Both the position numbers and the translations under genes were made by a program. The notes below the pieces were generated by a model. That model had not been told where the DNA came from, searched no databases, and saw nothing but the letters and a program-made list of their open reading frames with translations. Below, piece after piece: positions 37,505 through 47,436 of a DNA stretch of 64,000 bases. Position 1 is the stretch's first letter. Every line of letters starts with the position of its first letter. The stretch is taken from NCBI RefSeq assembly GCF_001548115.1, contig NZ_AP014821.1:806001-870000 (forward strand), in the 5' to 3' direction. The stretch comes from Geminocystis sp. NIES-3709. GTDB taxonomy: Bacteria > Cyanobacteriota > Cyanobacteriia > Cyanobacteriales > Cyanobacteriaceae.

Positions 37505-40500
37505 TTATTTTTCATTTTTTCTTAACATAAATAAACTAGGATGATGGAAAAAATCAAAGGCATTTTCTGGACATAATGGACGAGAAAATAAATAACCTTG
37601 TCCTAATTTACAGCCTATTTCTTCTAAGATAATTAATTGTTTTTTTGTTTCAATGCCTTCAGCGATAACTTCTAAGCCCAAATCTTCTGCTAAGGATAAA
37701 ATCGCTTTAACAATTTTAATTTTGTTAGGATTTTCTTCCAGATTAGAGGTAAAAAATCGATCGAGTTTTAAACCATGAATTGGTAGTTTATGTAAATAAC
37801 TTAAACTAGAATATCCTGTGCCAAAATCATCTATCCATAATTGAATTTTTCGATCGATTATTTGTTGTAAAATATCGAGGGTAAATTCTTCTTGAAAAAT
37901 ACAACAACTTTCAGTAATTTCTAATTTAATATATTTAGGATCAAGTCCTGTTTCTTCAAAAGTTTTATCTAAGGTTGTTAAAAAGTTTTCAACATTAAAT
38001 TCTTGACAGGATAAATTAACACTAAGAATAGGTAATTCCAGTCCGTGAGGATTATTTATTAATAATTCTTGATGCCATTGTTTTAATTGTTTACAGGCTT
38101 GTTTTAAAACACCAAAACCCATCGGAACAATTAACCCAGTTTGTTCGGCTAAATTAATAAATTGGTTAGGAGTAACTAATCCTTTCTGGGGATGATTCCA
38201 ACGAATTAAACTTTCAAATCCTTTTATTTGTCCACTATAAATCTCCATTATTGGTTGATAATAAAGACAAAATTCTTCTTCGATTAAACCCTGTCTAATT
38301 TCGTTTTCTAATTGCAATTCTGCTAAGGCTTCATTGTGCATTTCTCCTTGAAATACTTGATAATAACCTCGTCTTTGAGATTTAGCTTTGTAAAGAGCTG
38401 TGTCCGCATACTGTAGTACTTGCGAAGAAGTTAAATGCTCATATTCTTCAATGTCAACACTACTACTAAAAAAGATACCGATACTAACTCCACAAAATAG
38501 CTTATGTTTATTAATAACAAAGGGAGGTTGAAAAACTGAGTTAATTTGTTCTGCTAATTTAACTACTTGTTTGATGTCCGTTACCTCATCGCAAAGAATA
38601 GTAAATTCATCCCCTCCTAATCTGGCAACAATATCTTTTTCTCCCAGACAATTTTGTAGTCTTTCTCCAATGGCTATTAATAGTAAATCTCCTACTCCAT
38701 GACCTAAACTATCATTAACAGCTTTAAATCGATCGCAGTCGAGAAATAAAACGCTAAACTGATAATTCGATGATGAAAATTCCCTCAATTTATGAATACT
38801 ATTACTAAGATGTTGTAGGAAAAGAGTCCGATTCGGTAATTGAGTTAAATTATCGTAAAAGGCTTGACGATGCAATTTTTCTTGAGCTTCTCGATATTTA
38901 GTAATATCTTCCACCGTACCCTCATAATAGAGTAAATCTCCTTGAATATTTCTCACCGCACGAGCATTTTCCGAAATCCAAATAATACCGCCATCTCGGC
39001 GATAAACTTGAGATTCAAAGTTAGTAATCGCTTCGTTTTGCTCTAATAATTGTATGAATTCTTTTCTTCTATCTGGTTGTACATATAAGCGATTTTCTAT
39101 ATCATTCAAATTTTCAATCAATTGTAGAGGGGTATCATAACCATAAATTCTAGCTAAAGCCTTATTGGCGTTAAGATAATAACCATCAACAGTGGTTTGA
39201 AAAATTCCTTCAATGGCATTCTCAAAAAAGTGCCGATAGCGACTTTCTGCCTGAGATAAGGCTTCTTCCATTTGTTTTCGATCGCTTATGTCTGTAATCC
39301 AACCTTCAATACCTAATAAACGCCCTTCTCGACTAAAGATACCTTTCCCTTTTTCCCAAACCCATTTTTCTTGATTATCTTTGGTAAAAATACGATATTC
39401 TACGGTATAACCTTGACGTTTTTCAATACTATTTTTAATTAAGTTTAAAACTCTCTGCAAATCGAGAGGATGAGTAAATTTTGTTAAGTCAATTTTCCCT
39501 TTTACTAATAATTCAGAAGCCGAATAACCTGTTAGGATAGTACATCCTTTACCGATATAATCTTTTCCCCAATTATCATCACAAGCAATGCGAAAAAACA
39601 TTCCCGAAGTAGAATCAACAATGGTTGCTAATTGTCTTTGACTTTGATGCAATTCTATTTCTATTTGTTTATGTTTAAAAATAGTTCCTAGTTGAGAAGC
39701 AATACTTTCTACTATACCTAATAAATTTTTATCGATCGTGAGACATTGACGACATAAAAAAATTAAAATAGCAACAACTTCTTCTCCCGCTAAAATAGGG
39801 ACTCCAAAAGCAGTTTTTAAACCACATTTTTTAGCTAAATCTTTGCGCAAAAACCAATCTTCTTGAGTAATATCTTCTATCCAAATAGCTTTTTTTTCTG
39901 TGGCAACATTTCCGGGTAATCCCACAGAAAATGGGAAGGTAAAATTATGACTTTCTTGTTTAAAATCTCCCAAAGAAATCATATCAGGAGACAATAAATT
40001 TTTGTCTGAGGAAAACCATGCCGTCGAATAATAAAAAAATTCTTCCTCTTGATTTGGCAACCATGCCTCACCAAAATCCCAATCAGTTTCTTGACATACT
40101 TTTTGTAAGGTATAAAGCAAAGCGGTTTCAAAATCGACTGAAGTAGTAATTGCTTGAGTTATATCTAACAGCAAGGATTTTTCCTGTTCCGTTTTTCTTT
40201 TTTCTGTAACATCAACGATGAATCCTTCTAAAAAGAGTAACTCTCCTGTGGGTGAATATATCCCTTGCCCTTGTTCCCATACCCATTTGATTTCGCCCGA
40301 TCGAGACACTATTCTGTAATCAATTTGAAAGATAGTTCGAGAAGCAATAGCTGCATTAACTTCTTCTCTGACTAATTTACGATCGCAAGAATAAATTAAA
40401 TCTTGATAACTAATAGTGCTATTATTAAGGAGATCGATCGCTTCATAACCAGTTAAATTCCAACAGTTTTGACTAATATATTCCATTGTCCATTGGGAAT

Positions 40501-41020
40501 CATGACGACAACGATAAACTACAGATGGTAGATTATTTAATAAAGAGGATAAATGGGATAATTCTGCTGTTAAATCAACCACCGATTTTTGTGTAATAGG
40601 ATGAAAAATAGAAATTATAACTTTTTCAGACTTCCACGTCACTAGATGTAGAGATAAGCTATATAAATCAAAATTATTTTCTGATTTACTATCATTATTA
40701 TTATCGGAATTGTGGGGAATAAATAAATAGGGATTTTCTCCCGCCAATGCAAAAATTTGCTTAATATTATAAGGCTTTATATAATCTTCTAAGGTACTTT
40801 CTTCTAAGATATTTTGATTATAAATCTCAAATATTTGTTTAAAAGTATCATTGGCATAAATTAAATGATAGTTATTAGTTTTTATTAAAGCGATGGGAAT
40901 ATGAATACTATCTAAATCAATAGATGAAGAGTCAAGACTACCAGACAAGTATATACATCGATCGAGATAATTAAGGGACTTATGATTATTTTGATTTTTC
41001 CTACTTAACATCCAATTCAT
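37505..41020 (-). CDS. PAS/GAF sensor with GGDEF and EAL domains (cyclic-di-GMP turnover)
   Basis: A 1171-residue cytoplasmic sensor. Order: PAS-like N-terminus; PAS/PAC at about 160-275 (KWVWEQGQGIYSPTGELLFL); GAF at about 280-455; two more PAS/PAC at 460-580 and 590-715; GGDEF at about 725-890 (ARLGGDEFTILCDE); EAL at about 900-1160. The EAL signature reads ESL (GFESLIRW). The remaining phosphodiesterase residues (SVNLSCQEF, LEITES, IDDFGTGYSSL, AEGIETKKQL) are intact. The inhibitory RxxD motif five residues before GGDEF is absent (GEKD). It probably makes and/or degrades c-di-GMP under sensory control; no histidine kinase domain. Confidence 0.93.
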   Translation of the reverse strand: MNWMLSRKNQNNHKSLNYLDRCIYLSGSLDSSSIDLDSIHIPIALIKTNNYHLIYANDTFKQIFEIYNQNILEESTLEDYIKPYNIKQIFALAGENPYLFIPHNSDNNNDSKSENNFDLYSLSLHLVTWKSEKVIISIFHPITQKSVVDLTAELSHLSSLLNNLPSVVYRCRHDSQWTMEYISQNCWNLTGYEAIDLLNNSTISYQDLIYSCDRKLVREEVNAAIASRTIFQIDYRIVSRSGEIKWVWEQGQGIYSPTGELLFLEGFIVDVTEKRKTEQEKSLLLDITQAITTSVDFETALLYTLQKVCQETDWDFGEAWLPNQEEEFFYYSTAWFSSDKNLLSPDMISLGDFKQESHNFTFPFSVGLPGNVATEKKAIWIEDITQEDWFLRKDLAKKCGLKTAFGVPILAGEEVVAILIFLCRQCLTIDKNLLGIVESIASQLGTIFKHKQIEIELHQSQRQLATIVDSTSGMFFRIACDDNWGKDYIGKGCTILTGYSASELLVKGKIDLTKFTHPLDLQRVLNLIKNSIEKRQGYTVEYRIFTKDNQEKWVWEKGKGIFSREGRLLGIEGWITDISDRKQMEEALSQAESRYRHFFENAIEGIFQTTVDGYYLNANKALARIYGYDTPLQLIENLNDIENRLYVQPDRRKEFIQLLEQNEAITNFESQVYRRDGGIIWISENARAVRNIQGDLLYYEGTVEDITKYREAQEKLHRQAFYDNLTQLPNRTLFLQHLSNSIHKLREFSSSNYQFSVLFLDCDRFKAVNDSLGHGVGDLLLIAIGERLQNCLGEKDIVARLGGDEFTILCDEVTDIKQVVKLAEQINSVFQPPFVINKHKLFCGVSIGIFFSSSVDIEEYEHLTSSQVLQYADTALYKAKSQRRGYYQVFQGEMHNEALAELQLENEIRQGLIEEEFCLYYQPIMEIYSGQIKGFESLIRWNHPQKGLVTPNQFINLAEQTGLIVPMGFGVLKQACKQLKQWHQELLINNPHGLELPILSVNLSCQEFNVENFLTTLDKTFEETGLDPKYIKLEITESCCIFQEEFTLDILQQIIDRKIQLWIDDFGTGYSSLSYLHKLPIHGLKLDRFFTSNLEENPNKIKIVKAILSLAEDLGLEVIAEGIETKKQLIILEEIGCKLGQGYLFSRPLCPENAFDFFHHPSLFMLRKNEK

Positions 41021-41404
41021 AAATCCCCCCTATTTTTAACAAATACCCTTGGAAATTTTACATAACAGTCTTAAATCAATTTTGCAAAGATAAAACAAAT
41101 TTCTTGTTTCATAGCAAAAAAGAGGTGTCCATATCACAAAAATCAATGACAGCTATTCGCTATATCTCCACTCATAAATAATTTTACTAACAATTTTTTT
41201 ATGAAAATGTTTTTCATGAGGATAAATTGAAATTATTGACTTTTTTTGTTCACTTAGATGAAGCATTAAGATAAATATTGTATTAGTATGACAAATAATT
41301 AACTGTTAAGATCAAAAAATCTATTTTAATATAGTTTACATCAATTATTATCACTATCTCTTAGCTTAATCATTAAAAGTTGATAAAAATACAAATTTAG
41401 AGTT
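41021..41404. other. Gene-free region
   Basis: About 384 bases, AT-rich. I see only a small palindrome around ATGAAAATGTTTTTCATGA near 41200 and a possible TTGACT promoter-like hexamer near 41236. No RNA gene recognised. Confidence 0.4.
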
Positions 41405-42367
41405 TTAGTTAGAAGTATCTGAAGTTAATGATTCGTTAGTGGTAAGTTGTAAAAACACATCTTCAAGGGAAGGATGACTTCTTTTCATCTCGTAAAGACC
41501 CAATTTTTCCTGAACAATAGTACTAGCAATATCTTTTCCTAATTCATAATTTTTATCAAGGGTAACATTAATCAGAAAACGATTATTTTTGTCCATTATT
41601 TCCTTTATGTTCACACTTTTAATTCCTAACATTTTTTCTAATTTTGGTAATAAATTACTGGTGTCTCCTTCTACTTCTATTTCATAACCACTATTACCCT
41701 GCATTTGTTGTAAAAGTTCGTCAGGTTTTCCTGTGGCTACCACTGCACCTTTATTAATAATTGTGACAAAATCACAAGTCATACTCACTTCCGGCAGAAT
41801 ATGAGTAGATAAAATAACAGTTCTTTCTCCTGCTAAACTTTTAATTAAATTCCTGACTTCAATAATTTGACGAGGATCTAAACCAACTGTGGGTTCATCT
41901 AATATAATAACAGGAGGTTCATGAACGATCGCTTGGGCTATACCGACTCTTTGGCGATAACCTTTCGATAATTTGTGGATAATAGTATTAGCACGATCTT
42001 CCAGTTGACAACATTTTAAAGCCTTTTGGATTTTTTCCCCTCGATCGCCACTAGAAATTCCCTTAATTTTTGTCACAAAACCAAGATATTCTGTCACCGT
42101 CATATCCGTATAAAGAGGGGGCGTTTCTGGTAAATAACCAATTCTTTCTCTGACAGCCATAGGATTTTCATGGACTTCAAAACCTGCTATGGTAGCTTTT
42201 CCAGTCGTTGCAGGGATATAACCGCTAAGGATACGCATAGTTGTAGTTTTACCCGCACCATTTGGCCCTAAAAACCCTAAAATAGTACCCTTTTCCACTG
42301 AAAAAGAAATATCTTTAATCGCTTGAGTTGCACCGTAAATTTTACTTAAATTTTCGACTTCAATCAT
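41405..42367 (-). CDS. ABC-2-type transporter ATP-binding protein
   Basis: A 320-residue ATPase for an ABC-2 exporter. Walker A is GPNGAGKTTTMRILSGYI, the signature is LSKGYRQRVGIAQAIV, and Walker B is VIILDEPTVGLDPRQI. The GYLPETPPLYTDMTV motif after the Q-loop and the C-terminal ferredoxin-like extension match the GldA/CcmA-type group. A permease would normally be next, but none is adjacent; the neighbour is cpcE. Confidence 0.9.
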   Translation of the reverse strand: MIEVENLSKIYGATQAIKDISFSVEKGTILGFLGPNGAGKTTTMRILSGYIPATTGKATIAGFEVHENPMAVRERIGYLPETPPLYTDMTVTEYLGFVTKIKGISSGDRGEKIQKALKCCQLEDRANTIIHKLSKGYRQRVGIAQAIVHEPPVIILDEPTVGLDPRQIIEVRNLIKSLAGERTVILSTHILPEVSMTCDFVTIINKGAVVATGKPDELLQQMQGNSGYEIEVEGDTSNLLPKLEKMLGIKSVNIKEIMDKNNRFLINVTLDKNYELGKDIASTIVQEKLGLYEMKRSHPSLEDVFLQLTTNESLTSDTSN

Positions 42368-42514
42368 AATATATAACTCAAAAAAGATTAAGAAAATAGA
42401 ACTTGGAAATATTTACTCACAAATAATACTTGGTATCATTATAAGCCCCTTCCCTCTTCTCTCTTCCTTTTTCCCTCCTCTCACCAAAATACTTTTTCAG
42501 CAACTTGCCTTAAA

Positions 42515-43357
42515 TTATAAGAGTGTGTCCATTAAATTCATTAACTTGATGCTATCAGGAGACAATTCACTATTTTGATCTTGTTTGATCTGATATTCTA
42601 GTAATCCTTTCATGGCAATTAATTTTAAGCTATTTTCGGCTAATGTCTCTGTAATTGCCTCTCCTGATTTTACATAACCAATAGCGCCTAAATCCATTAA
42701 AGCCGATCTTCTTAATTGTAAGTCTTCTCCTTCTAATGCACTTACTAACATTTCTCCATAAATATCATCACGAGTTAACTGATACATCGCTCTCGCCGCC
42801 GCATAAGCGATTTTAGGAGTAGGATGATCAAGAAATGGTTTAATTAGATTTAGAGCATCTTTAGCCTGAAGTGTGCCTAAAGCCTCAATAATAGCCTCAT
42901 AGGGTTGATTGAGATGAGGTTTTCCAATCACTCCAGATAACGCATAATCAGTTAGTTTATCCTCTTCAACGGCATTGTCTAAAAGATTGATTAGAGGTGT
43001 AATTGCTCTTGAATCTCCTAACATTTCTAAGGCTTGGGCGGCAGATTCTCTTACATAATAATCATCGCATTCAAAACAGTTAATTAAAGGCTCAACTGCC
43101 CTCAAATCATCTAGTTTGCCCAGGGCTTTGGCGGCATTTCTACGTAAGGGAAACCCCCCGTCGGGAGCTCTATCTTCTTCATCTTCAAGGGCATTCATTA
43201 AACTTTCTACTGCTACGGCTGTTTTTACCCGAAATTTTCCTAACCACCAAGCGGCATAGTATCTTAGTCCTAAATCTTCTTTTTGGTTTAAATTGGCGAT
43301 CGCAGTACGACCTTCAGTAATGACTATTTCTGGGGTAATAGATATTGGGGTATTCAT
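42515..43357 (-). CDS. cpcE: CpcE, phycocyanobilin lyase subunit alpha (HEAT repeat protein)
   Basis: With CpcF it attaches phycocyanobilin to Cys84 of phycocyanin alpha. The 280-residue sequence consists of HEAT/PBS-lyase repeats, and the motifs RYYAAWWLGKFRV, EDRAPDGGFPLRRNAAKALG and YYVRESAAQALEMLGD match CpcE, as do KPHLNQPYEAIIEALGTLQA and LQLRRSALMDLGAIGYV. The length is typical. cpcF and the cpc operon are not in this window, so cpcE is unlinked here. Confidence 0.88.
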   Translation of the reverse strand: MNTPISITPEIVITEGRTAIANLNQKEDLGLRYYAAWWLGKFRVKTAVAVESLMNALEDEEDRAPDGGFPLRRNAAKALGKLDDLRAVEPLINCFECDDYYVRESAAQALEMLGDSRAITPLINLLDNAVEEDKLTDYALSGVIGKPHLNQPYEAIIEALGTLQAKDALNLIKPFLDHPTPKIAYAAARAMYQLTRDDIYGEMLVSALEGEDLQLRRSALMDLGAIGYVKSGEAITETLAENSLKLIAMKGLLEYQIKQDQNSELSPDSIKLMNLMDTLL

Positions 43358-43504
43358 AATAAAACAGTTTTAAAAAAGTCAAGATTTCTATTTTAACCTC
43401 AGTTCTTCATTTTCCTAAATTTAGTTATTTTTACGGAGAGGAAAAAATCGATCGAGTGGTATAATCTGAAACATTATTTTCGCTAGTTAAGAACTATCAA
43501 AATT

Positions 43505-45268
43505 GTGAAAGATTCTCACTATAGATTATTAGACTTAGTGGGCGAAGGGCAGTTCGGAAAAGTATATACAGCTATCCATCGTCAAACAGGGGAATTAGTG
43601 GCATTAAAAGAATTAAATCCGCAAAAATTCTCTACTAAAAAATTCTTAAAAGAAATGCGAATTCTCCTGAGTTTAGATCATGTCAATATTGTTCGTTGTC
43701 ACGGTATTAAACATAATGAAAAAGGACGTTTTTTAATAACAGAATACTGTGAAGGCGGTACTTTAAGAGATTTATTAGAAACATCGTTTGAGCTTAGTTT
43801 AGAACAAAAATTAAAAATTATTACAGACATTTTAGAAGGATTAAATCATGCTCATATAGAAGGTATTATTCATCGAGATTTAAAACCAGAAAATATTTTA
43901 TTATGTGTCACCCCTCAAGGTTGGAATGCAAAAATATCAGATTTTGGAGTGGCAAAAATTGAATTAGAAGATCAAAATGTAAACCCCAGTACTATGGGGG
44001 ATACTGGCTCACCTGCTTATATGGCACCTGAGCAATTTTATGGGAAATACTCTTATAGTTCCGATCTCTACGCAGTAGGAATTATATTATATGAATTACT
44101 TATGGGTTTTCGTCCTTTCAGTGGTAGTCCTTATGAGATTATGATCAAACATTTGAATCAAACTCCAAAAATACCTGATGATATACCTTTCCCTTTAGGA
44201 CAAATTGTTAGTCAGGCTCTACAAAAACTACCTCAACATCGATTTCGTACTCCTCAAGAAATGAAAACTGCTATTTTAAGAGCAACGTTAGAATTGCAAA
44301 CCTATAATCAATCCTTATATAAAAATATTCCTTATAAGTCAATTTCTTTAGATTTAATTTATGATGAGTCACCTCCTGAACAAATTAATTATTTAGTGAC
44401 AAAAGATAATGTTATTTATTTAGCTGGGGAAAAAACGTTATGGATTAAACATTATCAAGAAGATTTTGATACGAATAAAATAAGTTTAAATGAAGGTATA
44501 AAACATCAATTTAATGATCAAGTTATCGATGTTAAAGTGGTTAATGATGGTTGTGTTGTCGCTACGAGAAGTTTGTTTAAATATAACCAATATAATTTAT
44601 TTCATTGTGGAAAAAATATTAAAAATTTAATAGAAATAGAAAGTGAGTTTTTTACTTTTGCTTTTCCTGATAACTATTCGTGGATTGCTCTTAATAAAAA
44701 TCAAGATTTAGATCAAGGTTTTCAGATTATTAAAACTAAAAATTCTTCTCCTATTAATACTTTAGTGAAAGATTTTTTACCTAAACAAATTATTAGCATC
44801 GATCGACATCATGGAGTAGCAATATATAATCAATTAGACATTAATAAAAATCAAACCTTTTTCCGCTTTTTTAATCGTCGGGGGGGATGGACTGATAGCT
44901 ATATGGTTTCTTTACTTTTACATGATCTTCTTTATAACCCTGCAATTTCTAATACTTTCTTGTCCAGAGAAAAACAAACCAATAATTTAGTTTTAATTAA
45001 GTTTAATCCTTTTTCAATTCGTCGTATTCCTCTTAATTTTAAAGCTGATTTTTGGGTTCCTAGCAATAAGGGTTTTATTTGCGGTAGTTCATCAGGTGAC
45101 ATTGCTTTTTTAGATTTGCAAGGTAATTATTTAGGAGAAGCTAATATTCTTTTATCTATTAATTCGATCGAGATGTTAACAGAAGATAAAATAATAGTAA
45201 TTACTAATAATAAAAAAGAACAAAGAAAACAAATTTATAAAATTCAAGTATTAGGTTTAAGAAGTTAG
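43505..45268 (+). CDS. Eukaryotic-type Ser/Thr protein kinase
   Basis: A 587-residue kinase starting at GTG. Residues 1-265 hold the kinase domain: glycine loop GEGQFGKVY, the catalytic Lys in VALKEL, HRDLKPENI, DFGVAKI, and APEQF. All residues needed for activity are present. Residues 290-587 are a beta-rich C-terminal part (IYLAGEKTLWIKHYQED, GFICGSSSGDIAFLDLQG) that might be a propeller sensor domain. No transmembrane segment separates the two. The substrate is unknown. Confidence 0.92.
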   Translation: MKDSHYRLLDLVGEGQFGKVYTAIHRQTGELVALKELNPQKFSTKKFLKEMRILLSLDHVNIVRCHGIKHNEKGRFLITEYCEGGTLRDLLETSFELSLEQKLKIITDILEGLNHAHIEGIIHRDLKPENILLCVTPQGWNAKISDFGVAKIELEDQNVNPSTMGDTGSPAYMAPEQFYGKYSYSSDLYAVGIILYELLMGFRPFSGSPYEIMIKHLNQTPKIPDDIPFPLGQIVSQALQKLPQHRFRTPQEMKTAILRATLELQTYNQSLYKNIPYKSISLDLIYDESPPEQINYLVTKDNVIYLAGEKTLWIKHYQEDFDTNKISLNEGIKHQFNDQVIDVKVVNDGCVVATRSLFKYNQYNLFHCGKNIKNLIEIESEFFTFAFPDNYSWIALNKNQDLDQGFQIIKTKNSSPINTLVKDFLPKQIISIDRHHGVAIYNQLDINKNQTFFRFFNRRGGWTDSYMVSLLLHDLLYNPAISNTFLSREKQTNNLVLIKFNPFSIRRIPLNFKADFWVPSNKGFICGSSSGDIAFLDLQGNYLGEANILLSINSIEMLTEDKIIVITNNKKEQRKQIYKIQVLGLRS

Positions 45269-45517
45269 ATATTAGGTTTTAAAAGAATTTTAATACTTTA
45301 TGAAAATAATAAATATCGAATAAATAATTGAGAATTGATAAATAAAAATTTTTCTTTTGAGTGATCGATTTTGACCATATAAATAATTTGTATGAATACC
45401 TGTTATACTCATGTGTGTAATAAATAGTTAAAAAGGTTTGTTATAATTGAAGTTTAAACACCTAATAATTTAACAATCTTAAACTATTATTAACTATTCT
45501 TTAAGTTAAAAAAACTC

Positions 45518-46033
45518 ATGAATAAAAAAAATATATCTCGCTTAATAATCTCTTTTTGTTTATTTTCTTTACTACTTATATCCTCTTGTTCTCCTCAACC
45601 TCCTTCTCGTTTTGAACAGGCACAACAAGAAAGTAATAATGCAGGAAATAAAAATATTGCGGTTGATAAAGATGCTGTAAAGGGAGCTAGTTTTAATAAA
45701 TTTTTTCCTATTAGTAGTGGAGAATATGAAAGAGTTTTTACTCAAGAAAAATCAGGATTTGTTCAAGCAAAATTAAAACGCAACGGTCAAGATTTAGCTG
45801 TTTTAGCTATTTTTGATACTATGAGCAATCCTTCTGCTAAAGAAGATTTTAAGAACTCTACGGACAAAATTAATGGTTTTCCTGTGGTAGAAAAAGGAAC
45901 TAATAATACTGCGGTTTTAGTCGCCGATCGTTATCAAGTAAGTATAAAATCTAGTAGTACTGACTTTGATTTGGAGCAAAGAAAAGATTGGTTAAGTAAA
46001 TTCGATCTCAGCAATTTAGCTAAGTTAAATTAA
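45518..46033 (+). CDS. Putative lipoprotein of unknown function
   Basis: A 171-residue protein with a signal sequence (LIISFCLFSLLLISSC) and lipobox LISSC followed by SPQPP, so it is anchored in a membrane. The mature part begins with a Gln/Asn-rich linker and contains FNKFFPISSGEYERVFTQEK and FSTMS-like beta segments (AIFDTMSNPSAKEDF). I recognise it only as a cyanobacterial lipoprotein; no enzymatic motif. It precedes the next gene by 90 bases and may be co-transcribed with it. Confidence 0.7.
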   Translation: MNKKNISRLIISFCLFSLLLISSCSPQPPSRFEQAQQESNNAGNKNIAVDKDAVKGASFNKFFPISSGEYERVFTQEKSGFVQAKLKRNGQDLAVLAIFDTMSNPSAKEDFKNSTDKINGFPVVEKGTNNTAVLVADRYQVSIKSSSTDFDLEQRKDWLSKFDLSNLAKLN

Positions 46034-46123
46034 ACAATTTAATTGAACTCACAAGATAGATGAACTCACAAGATAGATAAATTATTAATTATTTCCTTAA
46101 AAAATATTAAACAGAGGTAGAAA

Positions 46124-47011
46124 ATGAGTAAAGCAATTTTTGAATTAGTTGATGACTTACCCCAAAATAATATCACTACGATGGTATTAAAATCTCTTGA
46201 TTTTGTTATACCCGGACAATGGCAAAATACCACTAATTTTGAACAAATGATTCGGGAAGTGACAGGGGAAACTGACGAGCAAATAATCCAAAAAATAGGC
46301 GATCGAGCAGTATGGTTGTTTAATGATAAAACTCAAGGTTATCAAAATGCGTTATGGTTGTATCAAACAGTAGATAAAGCTGACTATGCTTTAGGTGCAG
46401 CCGCTTTAGCTAATAAAGTTGGTTCAAAAATTGGTTTACTAAGTTTTCTGAATCGGTTAACTCCCAATAACGAGAAAGCCCAAGCCATCGATTTAGCCAT
46501 AAAATTAGTAGTGGAAGTAGTTGCATTTTGTCAAATAAATGGTTTACCCGGTGACAGTATCGGAGATTTTGTAGCGGCATTGAAAGAATATGAATCGGAC
46601 TCTTTAATGCGTATGACAGCCTTAATTTGCCTTGATGGTTTAGTACCTTTCGGAGCAGATTTTATCCTTAAAGTAGAATCGACTATTAACAATCTTACCA
46701 CAAAGGAATTGAGTAATAATCCTGCTTTTGATAGTGTCAGTCGCTTAATTCCAGGAGGAAATCCTGCTGGACAATTACAGTTTATTGGTAATAGCTTTTC
46801 TGCTGTTAAAGGGTGGATGACAGGATTTGTAAGCAGTCACAATGTCACTCAAAGTGCAGTTATGAAAAATCTCCATAGTTTTGTGGAATTTTCTGAAGAT
46901 CAATTTGATTATGTCGCCGCTTTCATTGATATGTCAACTAATTACTTTGAACATACTGGTACACAATCGATCGCCAAAAGTTTAATTTCTCGTGCCATGA
47001 TGGAAGTTTAA
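46124..47011 (+). CDS. Conserved hypothetical helical protein
   Basis: A 295-residue protein from an ATG after a GAGG ribosome site. The product is mostly helical and Asn/Ala-rich: LPQNNITTMVLKSLDFVIPG, then ALGAAALANKVGSKIGLLSF, then LVPFGADFILKVESTI, and ends ISRAMMEV. The alpha-helical middle is weakly hydrophobic but has no clear membrane segment. I do not recognise a family. Confidence 0.65.
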   Translation: MSKAIFELVDDLPQNNITTMVLKSLDFVIPGQWQNTTNFEQMIREVTGETDEQIIQKIGDRAVWLFNDKTQGYQNALWLYQTVDKADYALGAAALANKVGSKIGLLSFLNRLTPNNEKAQAIDLAIKLVVEVVAFCQINGLPGDSIGDFVAALKEYESDSLMRMTALICLDGLVPFGADFILKVESTINNLTTKELSNNPAFDSVSRLIPGGNPAGQLQFIGNSFSAVKGWMTGFVSSHNVTQSAVMKNLHSFVEFSEDQFDYVAAFIDMSTNYFEHTGTQSIAKSLISRAMMEV

Positions 47012-47436
47012 CCTCAGTTCGACAGAAGAAAAATGATGAAGACGAGACAGGAGGACAAGTGGACAGGGAGAAAAATTTTTAATATTTGTATATTTTGAGA
47101 GAATTTTATTCATTTACAAAAACTACAATCTAATCTACCTGTTTCCCTGTGTGTTTGTAAACGGGAGTCAGTCATTGTAATCAACTATTTTTATAGTTCA
47201 CTCAGGTGAAGTTTAGGATTTGGGAGTTGAGATGAGTTTCACCTTAATTTCTCATTCCTCATTGTCTATTAAACTTAGATACTAACAGCTTACTGTTATA
47301 ATAATGTAACTTCTTAATGTAAAAGTAATGGTATTTTTTCCTTAATGGACACGATCGATTTTGCGATCGACAGAAGATAAAGAACAATAAAACGTAACAA
47401 TTATTATTATTTTTCAGAATTTATTTTAAATATATT
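47012..47436. other. Gene-free region upstream of prfA
   Basis: About 425 bases without a credible coding frame. It presumably contains the prfA promoter; a CGATCG octamer-rich stretch (ACGATCGATTTTGCGATCGA) lies near 47350. No RNA gene recognised. Confidence 0.4.
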
